Source: Rickettsiaceae bacterium 4572_127 (lineage in GTDB: Bacteria > Pseudomonadota > Alphaproteobacteria > Rs-D84 > NBLK01). Taken from it: 33,100 nucleotides of DNA. The translations under genes and the position numbers were made by a program. Shown piece after piece: positions 20,770-29,674 of the stretch; the first letter of the stretch is position 1; the number at the start of each line of letters is the position of its first letter. The DNA lies in NCBI GenBank assembly GCA_002084505.1, contig NBLK01000008.1:1-33100 (forward strand). The letters run 5' to 3'. A model generated the notes under the pieces. It was not told where the DNA came from. It saw only the letters and a program-made list of their open reading frames with translations, and made no database searches.

Positions 20770-22197
20770 CTATAATTTCCCTTCTAAATGAAGTGCAACG
20801 AGTTGTTTCGCCTCCATCGCAAATTCATGTGGAAGCAGTGATAAAATATCTTTGCAGAATCCATTTACAATCAAAGCAGTTGCGGAGTCTTCATCCATCC
20901 CACGAGATTTTAGATAAAAAAGTTGCTCAGGATTTATCCGACTCGTCGATGCCTCATGTGTTATTGAAGAAGAATAATTTTGGCAGATATTCGTCGGCAA
21001 AGTATGTCCGCCTGCCTTATCTCCAATTATCAAATTATCACACTCAATCATAGCCGTAGAATTTTCCGCAGATTTTTTTATATCTACTAAACCCCGATAA
21101 GTTTGTGTCGAATTCCCAGCCGAAATGCCCTTTGAGACAATTCTAGAATTTGTATTTTTCCCAATGTGAATCATTTTCGTTCCCGTATCTGCCTCTTGTT
21201 TGTGATTAGTCATTGCCACGGAAAAAAAATCTCCTTTCGCACGATCGCCCTTCAAAAGACAAGATGGATATTTCCAAGTGTATCGCGAACCAACCTCTAA
21301 TTGCGTCCATCGAACATAAGCATCTTCTTCAACTTTTGCTCGTTTTGTAACGAAATTAAAAATCCCCCCAACTCCATTTTTATCCCCGCCATACCAATTT
21401 TGAACAGTAGAATAAAACACTTTCGATTTTGGCTTTGCGATTATTTCAACTATGCCCGCATGAAATTGATTTTCGCTATATGCAGGAGCGGAACAACCCT
21501 CTAAATAAGACACCTCCGCTCCATCTTCTACAATAATTAGAGTTCTCTCAAACTGTCCAACTGCCTTTGTATTCAGCCGAAAATAAGTGGAAAGCTCAAT
21601 CGGACACTTCACTCCTTTTGGAATGTAAACAAAAGTCCCATCGGAAAAAACAGCAGTATTTAATGTTGCATAAAAATTATCAGCCATCGGAACGACAGAT
21701 AAAAAATGCTCCAAAACTAAATCTAAATGATTTTGAATCGCATCCGAAAAAGAACAAAAAATAATTCCGTGTTTTTCTAATTCTGCTCTGTATGTTGTAG
21801 CGACAGATTGAGAATCAATGACAGCATCAACAGCGATTCCCGAAAGCATTTTTTGCTCTTCAAGTGGAACACCTAGTCGTTTATAAATTTCTAAGATTTT
21901 CGGATCAACTTCGTCTAAATTTTTCGTTGTGTTTTTCTTAGGAGTTGAAAAGTAAGAATAATTTTGATAATTAATTTTTGGATAATTAAAAGCTGACCAA
22001 TGAGGTTCAGACATTTTTTTCCACATAGAAAAAGCTTTTAAGCGAATATCTAAAATTTCTTTTGGTTCTTTTTTTATAGCAGAAATTTTTCTAATTACAG
22101 ATTCGTCTAAGCCTTTAGGAAACGCTTCTGTCTCTAAAATAGGGGCTTCTTTTTGAAAATTAGCCGAAGAAAGTTTTTGTTTTATTTTGCTATCCAT
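20770..22197 (-). CDS. sufB: Fe-S cluster assembly scaffold SufB
   Basis: 475 residues of the SufB/SufD beta-helix family: EPHWSAFNYPKINYQNYSYFSTP at the N-terminus, IIFCSFSDAIQNHLDLV, FVYIPKGVKCPIELSTYFRLN, and the C-terminal THEASTSRINPEQLFYLKSRGMDEDSATALIVNGFCKDILSLLP. SufB is the main scaffold of the SufBCD complex. sufC, sufD and sufS are not adjacent. In the IIGDKAGGHTLP segment an Ala occupies the place where, from memory, the E. coli protein has the Cys of GDKCGAHT; other lineages also vary there. The ATG at 22197 has no clear SD. Downstream lies an R5 fragment. Confidence 0.93.
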   Translation of the reverse strand: MDSKIKQKLSSANFQKEAPILETEAFPKGLDESVIRKISAIKKEPKEILDIRLKAFSMWKKMSEPHWSAFNYPKINYQNYSYFSTPKKNTTKNLDEVDPKILEIYKRLGVPLEEQKMLSGIAVDAVIDSQSVATTYRAELEKHGIIFCSFSDAIQNHLDLVLEHFLSVVPMADNFYATLNTAVFSDGTFVYIPKGVKCPIELSTYFRLNTKAVGQFERTLIIVEDGAEVSYLEGCSAPAYSENQFHAGIVEIIAKPKSKVFYSTVQNWYGGDKNGVGGIFNFVTKRAKVEEDAYVRWTQLEVGSRYTWKYPSCLLKGDRAKGDFFSVAMTNHKQEADTGTKMIHIGKNTNSRIVSKGISAGNSTQTYRGLVDIKKSAENSTAMIECDNLIIGDKAGGHTLPTNICQNYSSSITHEASTSRINPEQLFYLKSRGMDEDSATALIVNGFCKDILSLLPHEFAMEAKQLVALHLEGKL

Positions 22198-22237
22198 AAA
22201 CAGACTTTATGATTTTTTTATCAAAAAAACAAGTGAT

Positions 22238-22621
22238 TTATGTCGGACAATCACCAACCACAAGCATCACTGCATAGAAAAAATACCCAGCATTTATCAA
22301 GACATACGCAATAATTGACATTGTTTTAACTTTGTTGGAAAATTTGCTAATAAAAATTTGTCTAAAAATAAAAAAGAGAGAAATCACTAGAGCTAAAATA
22401 AATATTTTATAATTTATTGTAGAAGCTAAAGAACAACTTGGCAAATACCAAAATTTAGACCAATTTCCAATAAAATTAATCTGATATACAGCTAGCAAAA
22501 AAGAAGATAAATTAAAAAATAAAAAATAAAATCTTTTTTTATCAAAAAAATTTCTTGAAAAATAAATTGCAAAAAAAATTACAATAATCGGAATTAATAA
22601 AATAGGTAAAATACTAATCAT
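22238..22621 (-). CDS. Small four-span membrane protein, unknown
   Basis: 127 residues, very hydrophobic, with four likely membrane spans (about 3-22, 30-47, 70-90 and 100-120) and short charged loops. No family is recognised. It starts 5 bp after the dnaN stop, so it is probably co-transcribed with rpoZ-dnaN. Two cysteines (SC, DC) lie in the loop after span 2 and at the C-terminus, on the same side by topology. Confidence 0.65.
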   Translation of the reverse strand: MISILPILLIPIIVIFFAIYFSRNFFDKKRFYFLFFNLSSFLLAVYQINFIGNWSKFWYLPSCSLASTINYKIFILALVISLFFIFRQIFISKFSNKVKTMSIIAYVLINAGYFFYAVMLVVGDCPT

Positions 22622-22626
22622 TTTAC

Positions 22627-23733
22627 TTATAATCTCAATGGCATTATCACATATAGAAAATGATCATTGCCTTTTTCTTTCATAATTGCAGGAGCCGTGC
22701 TATTTGCAAGCGAGAATTCTAGCTCTTCTGTTTCAACTTGATTAGTCATATCTAATAATTTTTTGTAATTAAACAAAATTTCAATCGTCTCTCCGTCATA
22801 ACTTGCTACCATTTCTTCTGTTCCTGTTCCTGCCTCAGGAGAATTAGCAGTTAAAGTCAAAGAATCTTTTTCAATTATCATTTTAACAGCTTGAAATTTA
22901 TCAATAGAGACCGACGACATTCTAGCAACACAATTTTTAAACTTAGCAGTATTTACAATCAATTTTTTATCGTTTCCTTTTGGAATAACAGCTAAATAAT
23001 TTGGATATTTTCCATCTATCAACTTAGAGGTCATTGTCGCATTTTCAAATAAAAATCTTGTTTTTGTTTCTGAAACTTCAACTGTTATGTCTTTATCTGA
23101 TGAATCTAAAAATTTTCTTAGTTCCGCAATAACTTGTTTAGGAACAATAACGCTTGGCATTCCCTTTGAACCTTCTGGCGCAGGCACATCGTAAATTGCT
23201 AATCGCCCTCCATCTGTTGCAGAAGATCTCAGTAAATTTTGTCCGTCTTTTTCAACAACATGTAAATAAATACCGTTCAAATAATATCTTGTTTCTTCAT
23301 TTGAAACAGCAAATTTAGTTTTATCGATTAAAGAGATTAAATCGTCAGGTGAAATTTTAAACTTAAATGGCAAAGAAGTTCCTGACATCATTGGAAAATC
23401 GTCTGCAGGCAACATAGGAAGTGAAAACTTCGCTTTGCCAGCCGAAATAACCATTTTACCGTCTTTTGTAGCAAAAGAAACTTCGTCCTCTGTTAAAGTT
23501 CTAGCAATATCATAAAGAATATGAGCTGGAACAGTTGTTTTTCCCTCTTCTATAATCTGTGCAGGAACAGTTTCAATAGTTTCAATGTCTGTATTCGTAG
23601 TTGTAAAAACTAGATTATTTCCCGCTTCAATTTTTATATTTGTTAAAATTGGAATCGTGCTTTTTCTTTCTGCTATTGGAACAACATGTGAAAGCGATTT
23701 TAGTAGATCTTTGTGAGTAATTGTAAATTGCAT
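22627..23733 (-). CDS. dnaN: DNA polymerase III beta sliding clamp
   Basis: 368 residues, the normal length of the three-domain clamp. Seen: MQFTITHKDLLKSLSHVVPIAERKSTIPILTNI at the start, FALSN/FAVSNEETRYYLNGI-type text in domain 2, and the C-terminal hydrophobic pocket ending HFLYVIMPLRL. It tethers the polymerase to DNA. Here it is in a group with rpoZ and is not next to dnaA. AAGGATAGAAA before the ATG is a good ribosome site. Confidence 0.97.
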   Translation of the reverse strand: MQFTITHKDLLKSLSHVVPIAERKSTIPILTNIKIEAGNNLVFTTTNTDIETIETVPAQIIEEGKTTVPAHILYDIARTLTEDEVSFATKDGKMVISAGKAKFSLPMLPADDFPMMSGTSLPFKFKISPDDLISLIDKTKFAVSNEETRYYLNGIYLHVVEKDGQNLLRSSATDGGRLAIYDVPAPEGSKGMPSVIVPKQVIAELRKFLDSSDKDITVEVSETKTRFLFENATMTSKLIDGKYPNYLAVIPKGNDKKLIVNTAKFKNCVARMSSVSIDKFQAVKMIIEKDSLTLTANSPEAGTGTEEMVASYDGETIEILFNYKKLLDMTNQVETEELEFSLANSTAPAIMKEKGNDHFLYVIMPLRL

Positions 23734-23742
23734 TTTCTATCC

Positions 23743-24033
23743 TTATTTTAGGTCTTCTTCTATTTGCTTTAATTCATCGGAAATCTCTTCTTTTTCTTCA
23801 AAATCTGGTTCTTTTGTTTCTCTGAAAGATTTGATTAAATTCTTTTCTAGTGCTAATGTGTCTATTGTGTTTTTAGCAATTTCTCTCAATGATAAGACAG
23901 GCACTCTATCCTCAACTTCTATTGTTGGAGTTTTTCCTGCATATAATTGTCTAGATCTTTGTCCTGCTAGAACAATTAGTTCATATTTATCTTTAACATT
24001 TTTTAAGCAATCGGTTATTGTAAGACGAGCCAT
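23743..24033 (-). CDS. rpoZ: RNA polymerase omega subunit
   Basis: 96 residues: MARLTITDCLKNVKDKYELIVLAGQRSRQLYAG, then VPVLSLREIAKNTID, the omega fold that clamps the beta-prime C-terminus. An acidic tail (EEKEEISDELKQIEEDLK) follows. AAAGGA lies six bases before the ATG. dnaN starts 9 bp after its stop. Confidence 0.95.
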   Translation of the reverse strand: MARLTITDCLKNVKDKYELIVLAGQRSRQLYAGKTPTIEVEDRVPVLSLREIAKNTIDTLALEKNLIKSFRETKEPDFEEKEEISDELKQIEEDLK

Positions 24034-24112
24034 AAGAATCCTTTTTTTAGTTTAATCTTACTATAAATTATTATAAAAAATAATTCAAGGAAAAAAAATA
24101 ATTCTTGCTTTC

Positions 24113-24321
24113 TATAGTCAAACTAATTAATTTTGTCTTATGTTTTCTTTATTTCTCTTATGAAATTCTTTTAAAAAAATTATCCGCACACTCGCCATCT
24201 TTTTCGGTGCTTTTCAACAATTTAAGTGAAAATGGGTCATGCCCAATTCCACTGAAACCGATTGAAAATCTCTCTAAAAATCTTGGCGATTCTGCGGACA
24301 ACCTTAATTAGCTTGACTATA
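24113..24321. mobile_element. MITE-like repeat R4, copy 2, upstream of dinD
   Basis: 209 bp between TATAGTCAAACTAATTAA and its near-perfect inverse TTAATTAGCTTGACTATA. Inner inverted repeats are TTATCCGCACACTCGCCA and TGGCGATTCTGCGGACAA. The core CTTTTCAACAATTTAAGTG ... CAATTCCACTGAAACCGAT is shared with copies 1 and 3. Its right end contains TTGACT, used as the -35 box for dinD. Confidence 0.88.
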
Positions 24322-24341
24322 ATTACGAATCAAGACATAAT
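24313..24341 (+). promoter_or_regulatory. dinD promoter with its -35 box inside MITE R4
   Basis: TTGACT (24313-24318) is part of the R4 terminal repeat. After 17 bases comes CATAAT (24336-24341). Both boxes match the sigma-70 consensus at five of six positions. No LexA-type GTTC-N7-GTTC box was seen. Confidence 0.6.
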
Positions 24342-24372
24342 AAATTGTGTTAGATACAAAAAGGAGGTTGCT

Positions 24373-25197
24373 TTGACTGAAGTTAGCGATAAGAGGTATG
24401 AGTCTTTTGAAGAAATAAAGAGAATCGACAAAGACGGAAATGAGTTTTGGTTAGCGAGGGAATTGCAAAAGGTTATGGGGTATTCAGCCTTTCATAATTT
24501 TGAAACAGCAATTTCGAAGGCTAAAATAACTTGCCACGAAAATAAGGATAAGGTTGAAAAACACTTTGTGGAAAAGGTTTTTAACGACAGCGTTAAAAAC
24601 CCTAAAATAGGGGGAAGACCAAAAAAAGATTACAAATTATCTAGGTATGCTTGCTATCTTACTGCCCTTAATGGAAATCCAAAGATTTTACAAGTAGCAA
24701 AGGCTCAAAAGTATTTTGCTGTTCAAACTAGAAAAATGGAACTTACAGAAGAATATAAGTTAGAAGTGGAGCGACTAAATGCTCGTGCAAAACTTTCACA
24801 AACAGAAAAGGAGCTTTCGTCTGAGATTTACAACAAAACAAATCGTGATAAATTCGCTTTTGGCTACATTAGAAGCAAAGGCGATCAAGTTTTATTTGGT
24901 GGAAATTCAACAGCTGATATGAAGAAAAAACTTGGTGTTTCCAAAGGAAGACCTATTGCTGATTTCTTACCAACAGTTACAATTAAAGCTAAGGATTTAG
25001 CAGGAGAAATGACGAATCACAAATTAAAAACAACAGAACTAAAAGGTAAATTTCAAATCTCGAATGAACATCAATCCAACAATAAAAAAATCAGAAAAGC
25101 CCTCACAGATAGCGGGATTGTTCCTGAGGAATTGCCTTGCTCTGAGGATATAAAAAAAGTTGCAAATAGGAATAAAAACAAGTCCATTAAAAAGTAA
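24373..25197 (+). CDS. dinD: DNA-damage-inducible protein D
   Basis: 274 residues from a TTG at 24373, the length of E. coli DinD. GGAGG lies five bases before it, and the longer upstream frame is inside the MITE. The N-terminal part RIDKDGNEFWLARELQKVMGYSAFHNFETAISKA is the Bro-N-like domain, followed by GGRPKKDYKLSRYACYLTALNGNP (KilA/Bro style), and then FGYIRSKGDQVLFGG and the C-terminal helical half. DinD acts on RecA filaments after strand exchange in E. coli. The end overlaps rsmG by 11 bp on the other strand. Confidence 0.88.
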   Translation: MTEVSDKRYESFEEIKRIDKDGNEFWLARELQKVMGYSAFHNFETAISKAKITCHENKDKVEKHFVEKVFNDSVKNPKIGGRPKKDYKLSRYACYLTALNGNPKILQVAKAQKYFAVQTRKMELTEEYKLEVERLNARAKLSQTEKELSSEIYNKTNRDKFAFGYIRSKGDQVLFGGNSTADMKKKLGVSKGRPIADFLPTVTIKAKDLAGEMTNHKLKTTELKGKFQISNEHQSNNKKIRKALTDSGIVPEELPCSEDIKKVANRNKNKSIKK

Positions 25198-25753
25198 TTT
25201 TTATGATTTTGCCCTCTTGCCCCACTAGGCTTTTGTTTACTGTGTATTTGAAATTATGTTTTTCTTGTGCTGTTTTTATTTCCTCGTCGGTATTTTTTCC
25301 TTTTAGCAAAATCAAAGTCATGTTTTTGGATGGCTTTAACCATTTTAGGATTCTTTCCAATGGAGCAAATGCTCGTGCTGTGATTATAGAATATTCAGGA
25401 AAAGCAATCTCCTCAACTCTTTTTACTAAAACTTTTGCATCTAAATTAAGTTTGCGAATTGCCTCTTTTAGAAAAATTGCCTTTCTCTGATCGCTTTCTA
25501 TTAAAGCTATTTTATAGCCCAAAATACTCAATGGTATTGCAGGAAAACCACCTCCTGATCCCAAATCAAAAAACATTTCTTTTTTTGAAAAATAATTTTG
25601 CAACTGAATACTGTCTAAAATATGACGATTCCAAAAATCAGAAATCGTTGAATTGCTAATGAGGTTTATTTTTTTTTGCCATTTCAAAACGAGTGCTTGA
25701 AATTCTAATAACTTTGTTTTAGACTCAGGAGAAATATATAAAGGATTTTGCAT
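25187..25753 (-). CDS. rsmG: 16S rRNA (guanine-527-N7) methyltransferase RsmG
   Basis: 188 residues. It methylates G527 of 16S rRNA using SAM. Seen: LVLKWQKKINLISNSTISDFWNRHILDSIQL, the SAM motif FDLGSGGGFPAIPLSIL, and IITARAFAPLERILKW. The ATG at 25753 is used; the longer frame would run antisense through the TPR gene. The start codon shares CATG with the TPR gene's start on the other strand, so the two genes diverge with a 2-bp overlap. No clear SD is seen, because the upstream bases are the TPR gene's first codons. Confidence 0.93.
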   Translation of the reverse strand: MQNPLYISPESKTKLLEFQALVLKWQKKINLISNSTISDFWNRHILDSIQLQNYFSKKEMFFDLGSGGGFPAIPLSILGYKIALIESDQRKAIFLKEAIRKLNLDAKVLVKRVEEIAFPEYSIITARAFAPLERILKWLKPSKNMTLILLKGKNTDEEIKTAQEKHNFKYTVNKSLVGQEGKIIKITF

Positions 25754-27349
25754 GAAAAAACTATACAATTTATTTTTTAAGAGAGCAAGAAAAAAAACTA
25801 AAGTCTGGTATGTTTTTTTAGTTTTACCAGTCCTAATTGCTGTTTTCTTTTTTCCACAAGCTGAAAAAAGTTTCTCAAAAAAAGCATTAGTTGATGGTGG
25901 AAATTTCACTGGATACGTAATTGCTGAACGGCATGCACAATTTTCACAAGACTATAAAACAGCATCTTTTTATGCAGAAAAAATTATGCAAAATTCTAAA
26001 AAAACAGACGAGAAATCTCTGAAAAAACTTTTCTCTTATTTTATTCTAAGTGGTGATTTTGACAAAACCCGATTGTTTTTATCTGAAAATCCAGCTGAAT
26101 TTAAGAAGAATAGATTAGGGCAATTTTTAATTTTAACTGATGCTGTGAAAAAAAATGATTACAAAACTGCTAATAAAATTGTTAAAAATATTGAAAAAGG
26201 TAACAGCGACAAACTCGCCTTGCCACTCATAAAAACTTGGATTTTAGCAGGACAAAATAAAAAAGAAGAAGCTAAGAAAAGTTTGAAATTTATAGATACA
26301 GCAGACACTCGTATTTTATATTTAATGCATTCTTTTTATCTAAATAATTATTTTGGAGAAGATAAAAAAGCTCTGAAAATCTTAGAAAAATTTGATGAAG
26401 CTCAAAAATTAAATGTGAGATTTATAGATTACGCATCTCTATTTTTAGAAAAAAACAAAGACAAAAAAACAGCAATAAATTTTATAAAGAAACGTTTAGA
26501 AACTGAAAAATCTTACGCTAACAAGCTATACTTAAAAAGATTTATTTCGGAGAAAAGTAATCATAAAAAATTTAATTCTCATGACGGACTGACTGAGGCG
26601 TTTATTGATTAAAAGACTTTGGAAATGCCTTAAATATATTTAGTTCGATTGATAAGAATAGTTTTTTTTATCCCTCTTCATTGTTGAAACAAGCACGAAT
26701 TTATAAAAAAAATAATAACGATAAATTGGCTATAGAAACATATCGGGAGCTAGTTGAAAAGCATCCTAGTTATTTGCTCGCTGTTTTGTTGCTCGGTGAA
26801 ACTTATGTGCAGAATCGGGATTATTCTAATGCTAGAAAGCTCTATGAAAAATTGCTGGAAAATACGAAAGATCATTCTGCTTTAAGTTGGGAAGTTTTTT
26901 ACTATTTGGGATTAATTTATGATTGGGAAGATAAAAAAGAATTAGCCGAAAAAAATCTAAAAATCGCTCATGAAAAAAGTCCGAAGAATCCAATCGTTCT
27001 AAATTATTTAGGTTATTTTTGGATTGAAAACAATAAAAATATAGAATCAGCAATGGATATGATTAAAACCGCACTAACTTCCGCTCCTCAAAATGTTGAA
27101 TTTTGGGATAGTTATGGTTGGGCTTTGTATAAAATTGGAAAGTTAGAACAAGCGAGAGAAGTTTTAGAAATTGCCATCACGAGAAAAGCGTCTAATCCTG
27201 AAATTCGTGACCACTTAGGAGATGTTTATAAAGCACTTGGTGAAAACAAAAAAGCGATATACAACTGGAAAAAAGCGATTTATTATCAAGACATCGGACT
27301 TGGTGTAAAAGATATTGAAAAAATAAAAAATAAGATTTTTGATAAATAA
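25752..27349 (+). pseudogene. Membrane-anchored TPR protein split by a single-base frameshift
   Basis: The first frame, from ATG 25752 (AAAGGA six bases upstream), gives 286 residues and stops at 26610. The second frame, open from 26609 to 27349, continues the same protein: ...HDGLTEAFID then LKDFGNALNIFSSIDKNSFF and repeated TPR units (NNNDKLAIETYRELVEKHPSYLLAVLLLGETYV, KNPIVLNYLGYFWIE). One extra T in GATTAAAAG restores a protein of about 532 residues. The N-terminus has a basic patch and one membrane span (WYVFLVLPVLIAVFFF). The layout matches alphaproteobacterial TPR proteins used as assembly scaffolds, with no known reaction. A sequencing error or recent mutation explains the split; no slippery heptamer is present. 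Confidence 0.8.
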
Positions 27350-29353
27350 TCATTGTATCGTAAACAGGTTATCTCCGTTTAATATAAAAGATTTTCCTTC
27401 GTATTCTATTCTAGTATAGCCTGAACAACAGTTATTACTAAACCAGCAAGCTTTTGTATCTCCTCGACTAGGATCTCCAAATACAGAGCTATGGCAATAA
27501 ACTAAATCTCCTTTTTTAAAGTTTTTTGTAACTCTGCCGTTTGCTCCAGCAAAAGTTATTCCAATAAGAGCATCAACAGCTGAGGTAATCTTATTGTTAA
27601 AAGAAGTTACTAAGTTTGTTTTTTCGGCTGTTTCACAACTTTTTCCAAATGTTTCAGTAGAGCATTGAGATGGTGTTCCTGCACACTCACTCCACTTTCC
27701 TTCACATCGCATGTTAACACAACTTTTGAAATTTGTTTTATCTGCTTCACATTGCGTTATTTTAGCTTCTCTCTGTCTCTTTTCTTCCTCAGTATCGTTC
27801 TGTTTTTTATTCTCAGCATCTTCTTCTTTTTTTCTGTTTGAGATTTCTTTTAATGTTTTTTTTCCAAATTTTATTGCTTCTTTTTTGAATTGGCTCCAAA
27901 TTTTATTTTTATCATTTAGACATGGATCTAATTTAACTAAGCAGTAGTTTTTCTTATATTCAATGTCGTTGGAAGTGGCGCAATCAACAAACCCATTTCC
28001 ACAATGCGGTTGCATGCAATCTTTTAAGTCGGTGGCACATTGAGAAACCAAAGATTTAGAATGTTTTTTACTTTCTCTTTTTCCAGAACCTACAATTTCT
28101 TTCCAAATAACATCGTTTTTATTTACATTTTTACATTTGTCTAAAATATCACTCACTATAATTCTTTTAGATTCTAAAAGAGCTTTCGTTTGGCAATTCT
28201 CAAAATTCTCCCCACATCCAGCGGTAGTAATCAAAACATTTTTAACTTGCTTAGAACATTCTTCTGCTGAAAATTGATTAGCTTCTTTATGCTCCGCTTT
28301 TTGCAATTTATTATATGCAGATTGAAAAACAAACTCCATTTTTCTTAACTTTCCTGTTAAACTGTTTTGAAATGCTAAACAAGATTTTTGAGTTGATGCT
28401 TGGTATGAAGCGACAATATGTTTTTTGAATGAAGCAGATAACTTTAAGTAAGGATCACATGCCCCTAAGGAATCTTTGAATAGAGCCAGTCCTTCTTTTC
28501 TTTTGTTTTCTTCTCCCAGCAATTGGTCTAATCCGTAATTTACATTATCTAAATCCCAAGGATTTTCGGTGTCATTTTCGTCTTCTGTTAGACCTAGTTT
28601 CTCCAAAGTAGCTTCATTAAAAATTTGATATTGAATTCCCATTTTCGCAGCCTCAACATTAGAAGTTAATTGCAATAGCTGTTTCATTTTTTCGTGAACT
28701 TTTTTTTCTAGCGGTTTTAATTTAGCTATATTTGCAGAACAAAGACACCTATATGCAGGATTTATAGAATCAGTATCATTACAAAAATCATCCATACAAA
28801 CTCCCCATCGCTTTTTAGTCTCTTCCATTCCTAGCAATTGCTCTTCTTTATCTACTTCTTGGTATTCTTGCTGAACATTATTTCGTCCTGTGATATTTGT
28901 CATGGATGGTGCCATAGATGGAATCACTCCACTTCTAGAAACACCTGCTCTTGCTGAACTGCTTTTTGTTGGAGCGGTTTGTCTTCTTGATGCAGTTGCT
29001 GTCCCACCACTAGAACGAGAAGATCTAGCTCGTCCAGACCGTGCAGATCTTCGCCCCGATCTTGCATTTGTTGTTGTTTGTGAAGAAGAAGCCGAAGTTG
29101 TAGTTCCTCGCCCAGACCTTGCTGATGTTTTAGTTTCGTTTGTAGAATCATCTTGTCCTCGAGTTGAGCGAGTATTTGTTGATCTTGTGCTTCCAGAGCG
29201 AGCTGATCTTTTTCTAGAACTTGTTGTTCTTTCACGAGATGTTGTTTGTTGCTCTGCTCTATTGCTTCCTGATCTTGCACTAGAAGTTCTTCTAGCATTT
29301 GAAACACTAGAAAACACATAGAATACACAGAAAATAATAAATATTTTTTTCAT
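27350..29353 (-). CDS. Large secreted protein with Arg/Ser-rich repeats and cysteine-rich body
   Basis: 667 residues. A signal peptide (KKIFIIFCVFYVFSSVSNA) precedes about 130 residues of low-complexity Arg/Ser/Thr/Gly sequence in which ARSG recurs about ten times, so this part is very basic. The body has many spaced cysteines (WGVCMDDFCNDTD, YRCLCSAN, CGNGFVDCA, MRCEGKWSECAG), a coiled-coil-like charged stretch near residue 520, and a C-terminal domain with CHSSVFGDPSRGDTKACWFSNNCCSGY. The cysteines suggest a disulfide-held periplasmic or surface protein. No enzyme family is recognised. The transcript is probably nearly leaderless from TGTGATATACT. Confidence 0.7.
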   Translation of the reverse strand: MKKIFIIFCVFYVFSSVSNARRTSSARSGSNRAEQQTTSRERTTSSRKRSARSGSTRSTNTRSTRGQDDSTNETKTSARSGRGTTTSASSSQTTTNARSGRRSARSGRARSSRSSGGTATASRRQTAPTKSSSARAGVSRSGVIPSMAPSMTNITGRNNVQQEYQEVDKEEQLLGMEETKKRWGVCMDDFCNDTDSINPAYRCLCSANIAKLKPLEKKVHEKMKQLLQLTSNVEAAKMGIQYQIFNEATLEKLGLTEDENDTENPWDLDNVNYGLDQLLGEENKRKEGLALFKDSLGACDPYLKLSASFKKHIVASYQASTQKSCLAFQNSLTGKLRKMEFVFQSAYNKLQKAEHKEANQFSAEECSKQVKNVLITTAGCGENFENCQTKALLESKRIIVSDILDKCKNVNKNDVIWKEIVGSGKRESKKHSKSLVSQCATDLKDCMQPHCGNGFVDCATSNDIEYKKNYCLVKLDPCLNDKNKIWSQFKKEAIKFGKKTLKEISNRKKEEDAENKKQNDTEEEKRQREAKITQCEADKTNFKSCVNMRCEGKWSECAGTPSQCSTETFGKSCETAEKTNLVTSFNNKITSAVDALIGITFAGANGRVTKNFKKGDLVYCHSSVFGDPSRGDTKACWFSNNCCSGYTRIEYEGKSFILNGDNLFTIQ

Positions 29354-29361
29354 ATCAATTA

Positions 29362-29372
29362 GTATATCACAA
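29362..29372 (-). promoter_or_regulatory. Extended -10 promoter TGTGATATACT of the Arg/Ser-rich gene
   Basis: On the minus strand TATACT ends eight bases before the ATG at 29353. The predicted start of transcription is about two bases before the start codon, and no SD is present. Confidence 0.55.
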
Positions 29373-29420
29373 AATAGAACTAAAAAAAAGTTATTTTTTC
29401 ATTAGGTTTTTTTATAAATT

Positions 29421-29431
29421 TGTGATATAAT
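29421..29431 (+). promoter_or_regulatory. Orphan extended -10 promoter TGTGATATAAT
   Basis: The same motif as the ccrM and Arg/Ser-rich promoters, on the + strand, followed by T-rich DNA but no gene before the repeat island. Confidence 0.35.
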
Positions 29432-29480
29432 TTTTTTATTTGATTAATAAATCTTTGATATGAAGAAAAAATAAGAAATT

Positions 29481-29536
29481 TACCCCGCCCCAAAATAGTA
29501 AGAGCTATTTTGACCCTCCCACAAGGGGTGGGTGAT
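29481..29536 (-). repeat. Repeat R2, copy 2
   Basis: ACCCCGCCCCAAAATAG ... CTATTTTGACCCTCCC and CAAGGGGTGGGTGAT is the inverse of the copies at 954 and 30082. Confidence 0.85.
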
Positions 29537-29578
29537 ACGGTGGAAAATACGGAAAAGAAAGAAAGAAAGAAAACAAGA

Positions 29579-29625
29579 AAAGATTCGATTCGGTGAGTTT
29601 CCTGCCTTCGCAGGAATGACAGCTT
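29579..29625 (+). repeat. Repeat R1, copy 2, with dense GANTC sites
   Basis: AAGATTCGATTCGGTGAG and the hairpin CCTGCCTTCGCAGG. With the following bases to 29673 it holds seven GANTC sites (29582, 29587, 29630, 29635, 29645, 29663, 29669). Confidence 0.85.
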
Positions 29626-29674
29626 TGTTGATTCGATTCGGTAGGATTCAATCTTTTCCAATGACTCGGACTCC

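Noticed and set aside
25754..25909. Longer N-terminus for rsmG
   Set aside because: The added residues are antisense to the TPR gene's signal and have no RsmG similarity.
26600..26615. Programmed frameshift in the TPR gene
   Set aside because: No slippery heptamer or downstream structure; a single lost T explains it.
28890..29328. Two 134-143-codon frames antisense to, or out of frame with, the Arg/Ser-rich gene
   Set aside because: They are shadows of the low-complexity repeat tract, with no plausible ribosome site or family.
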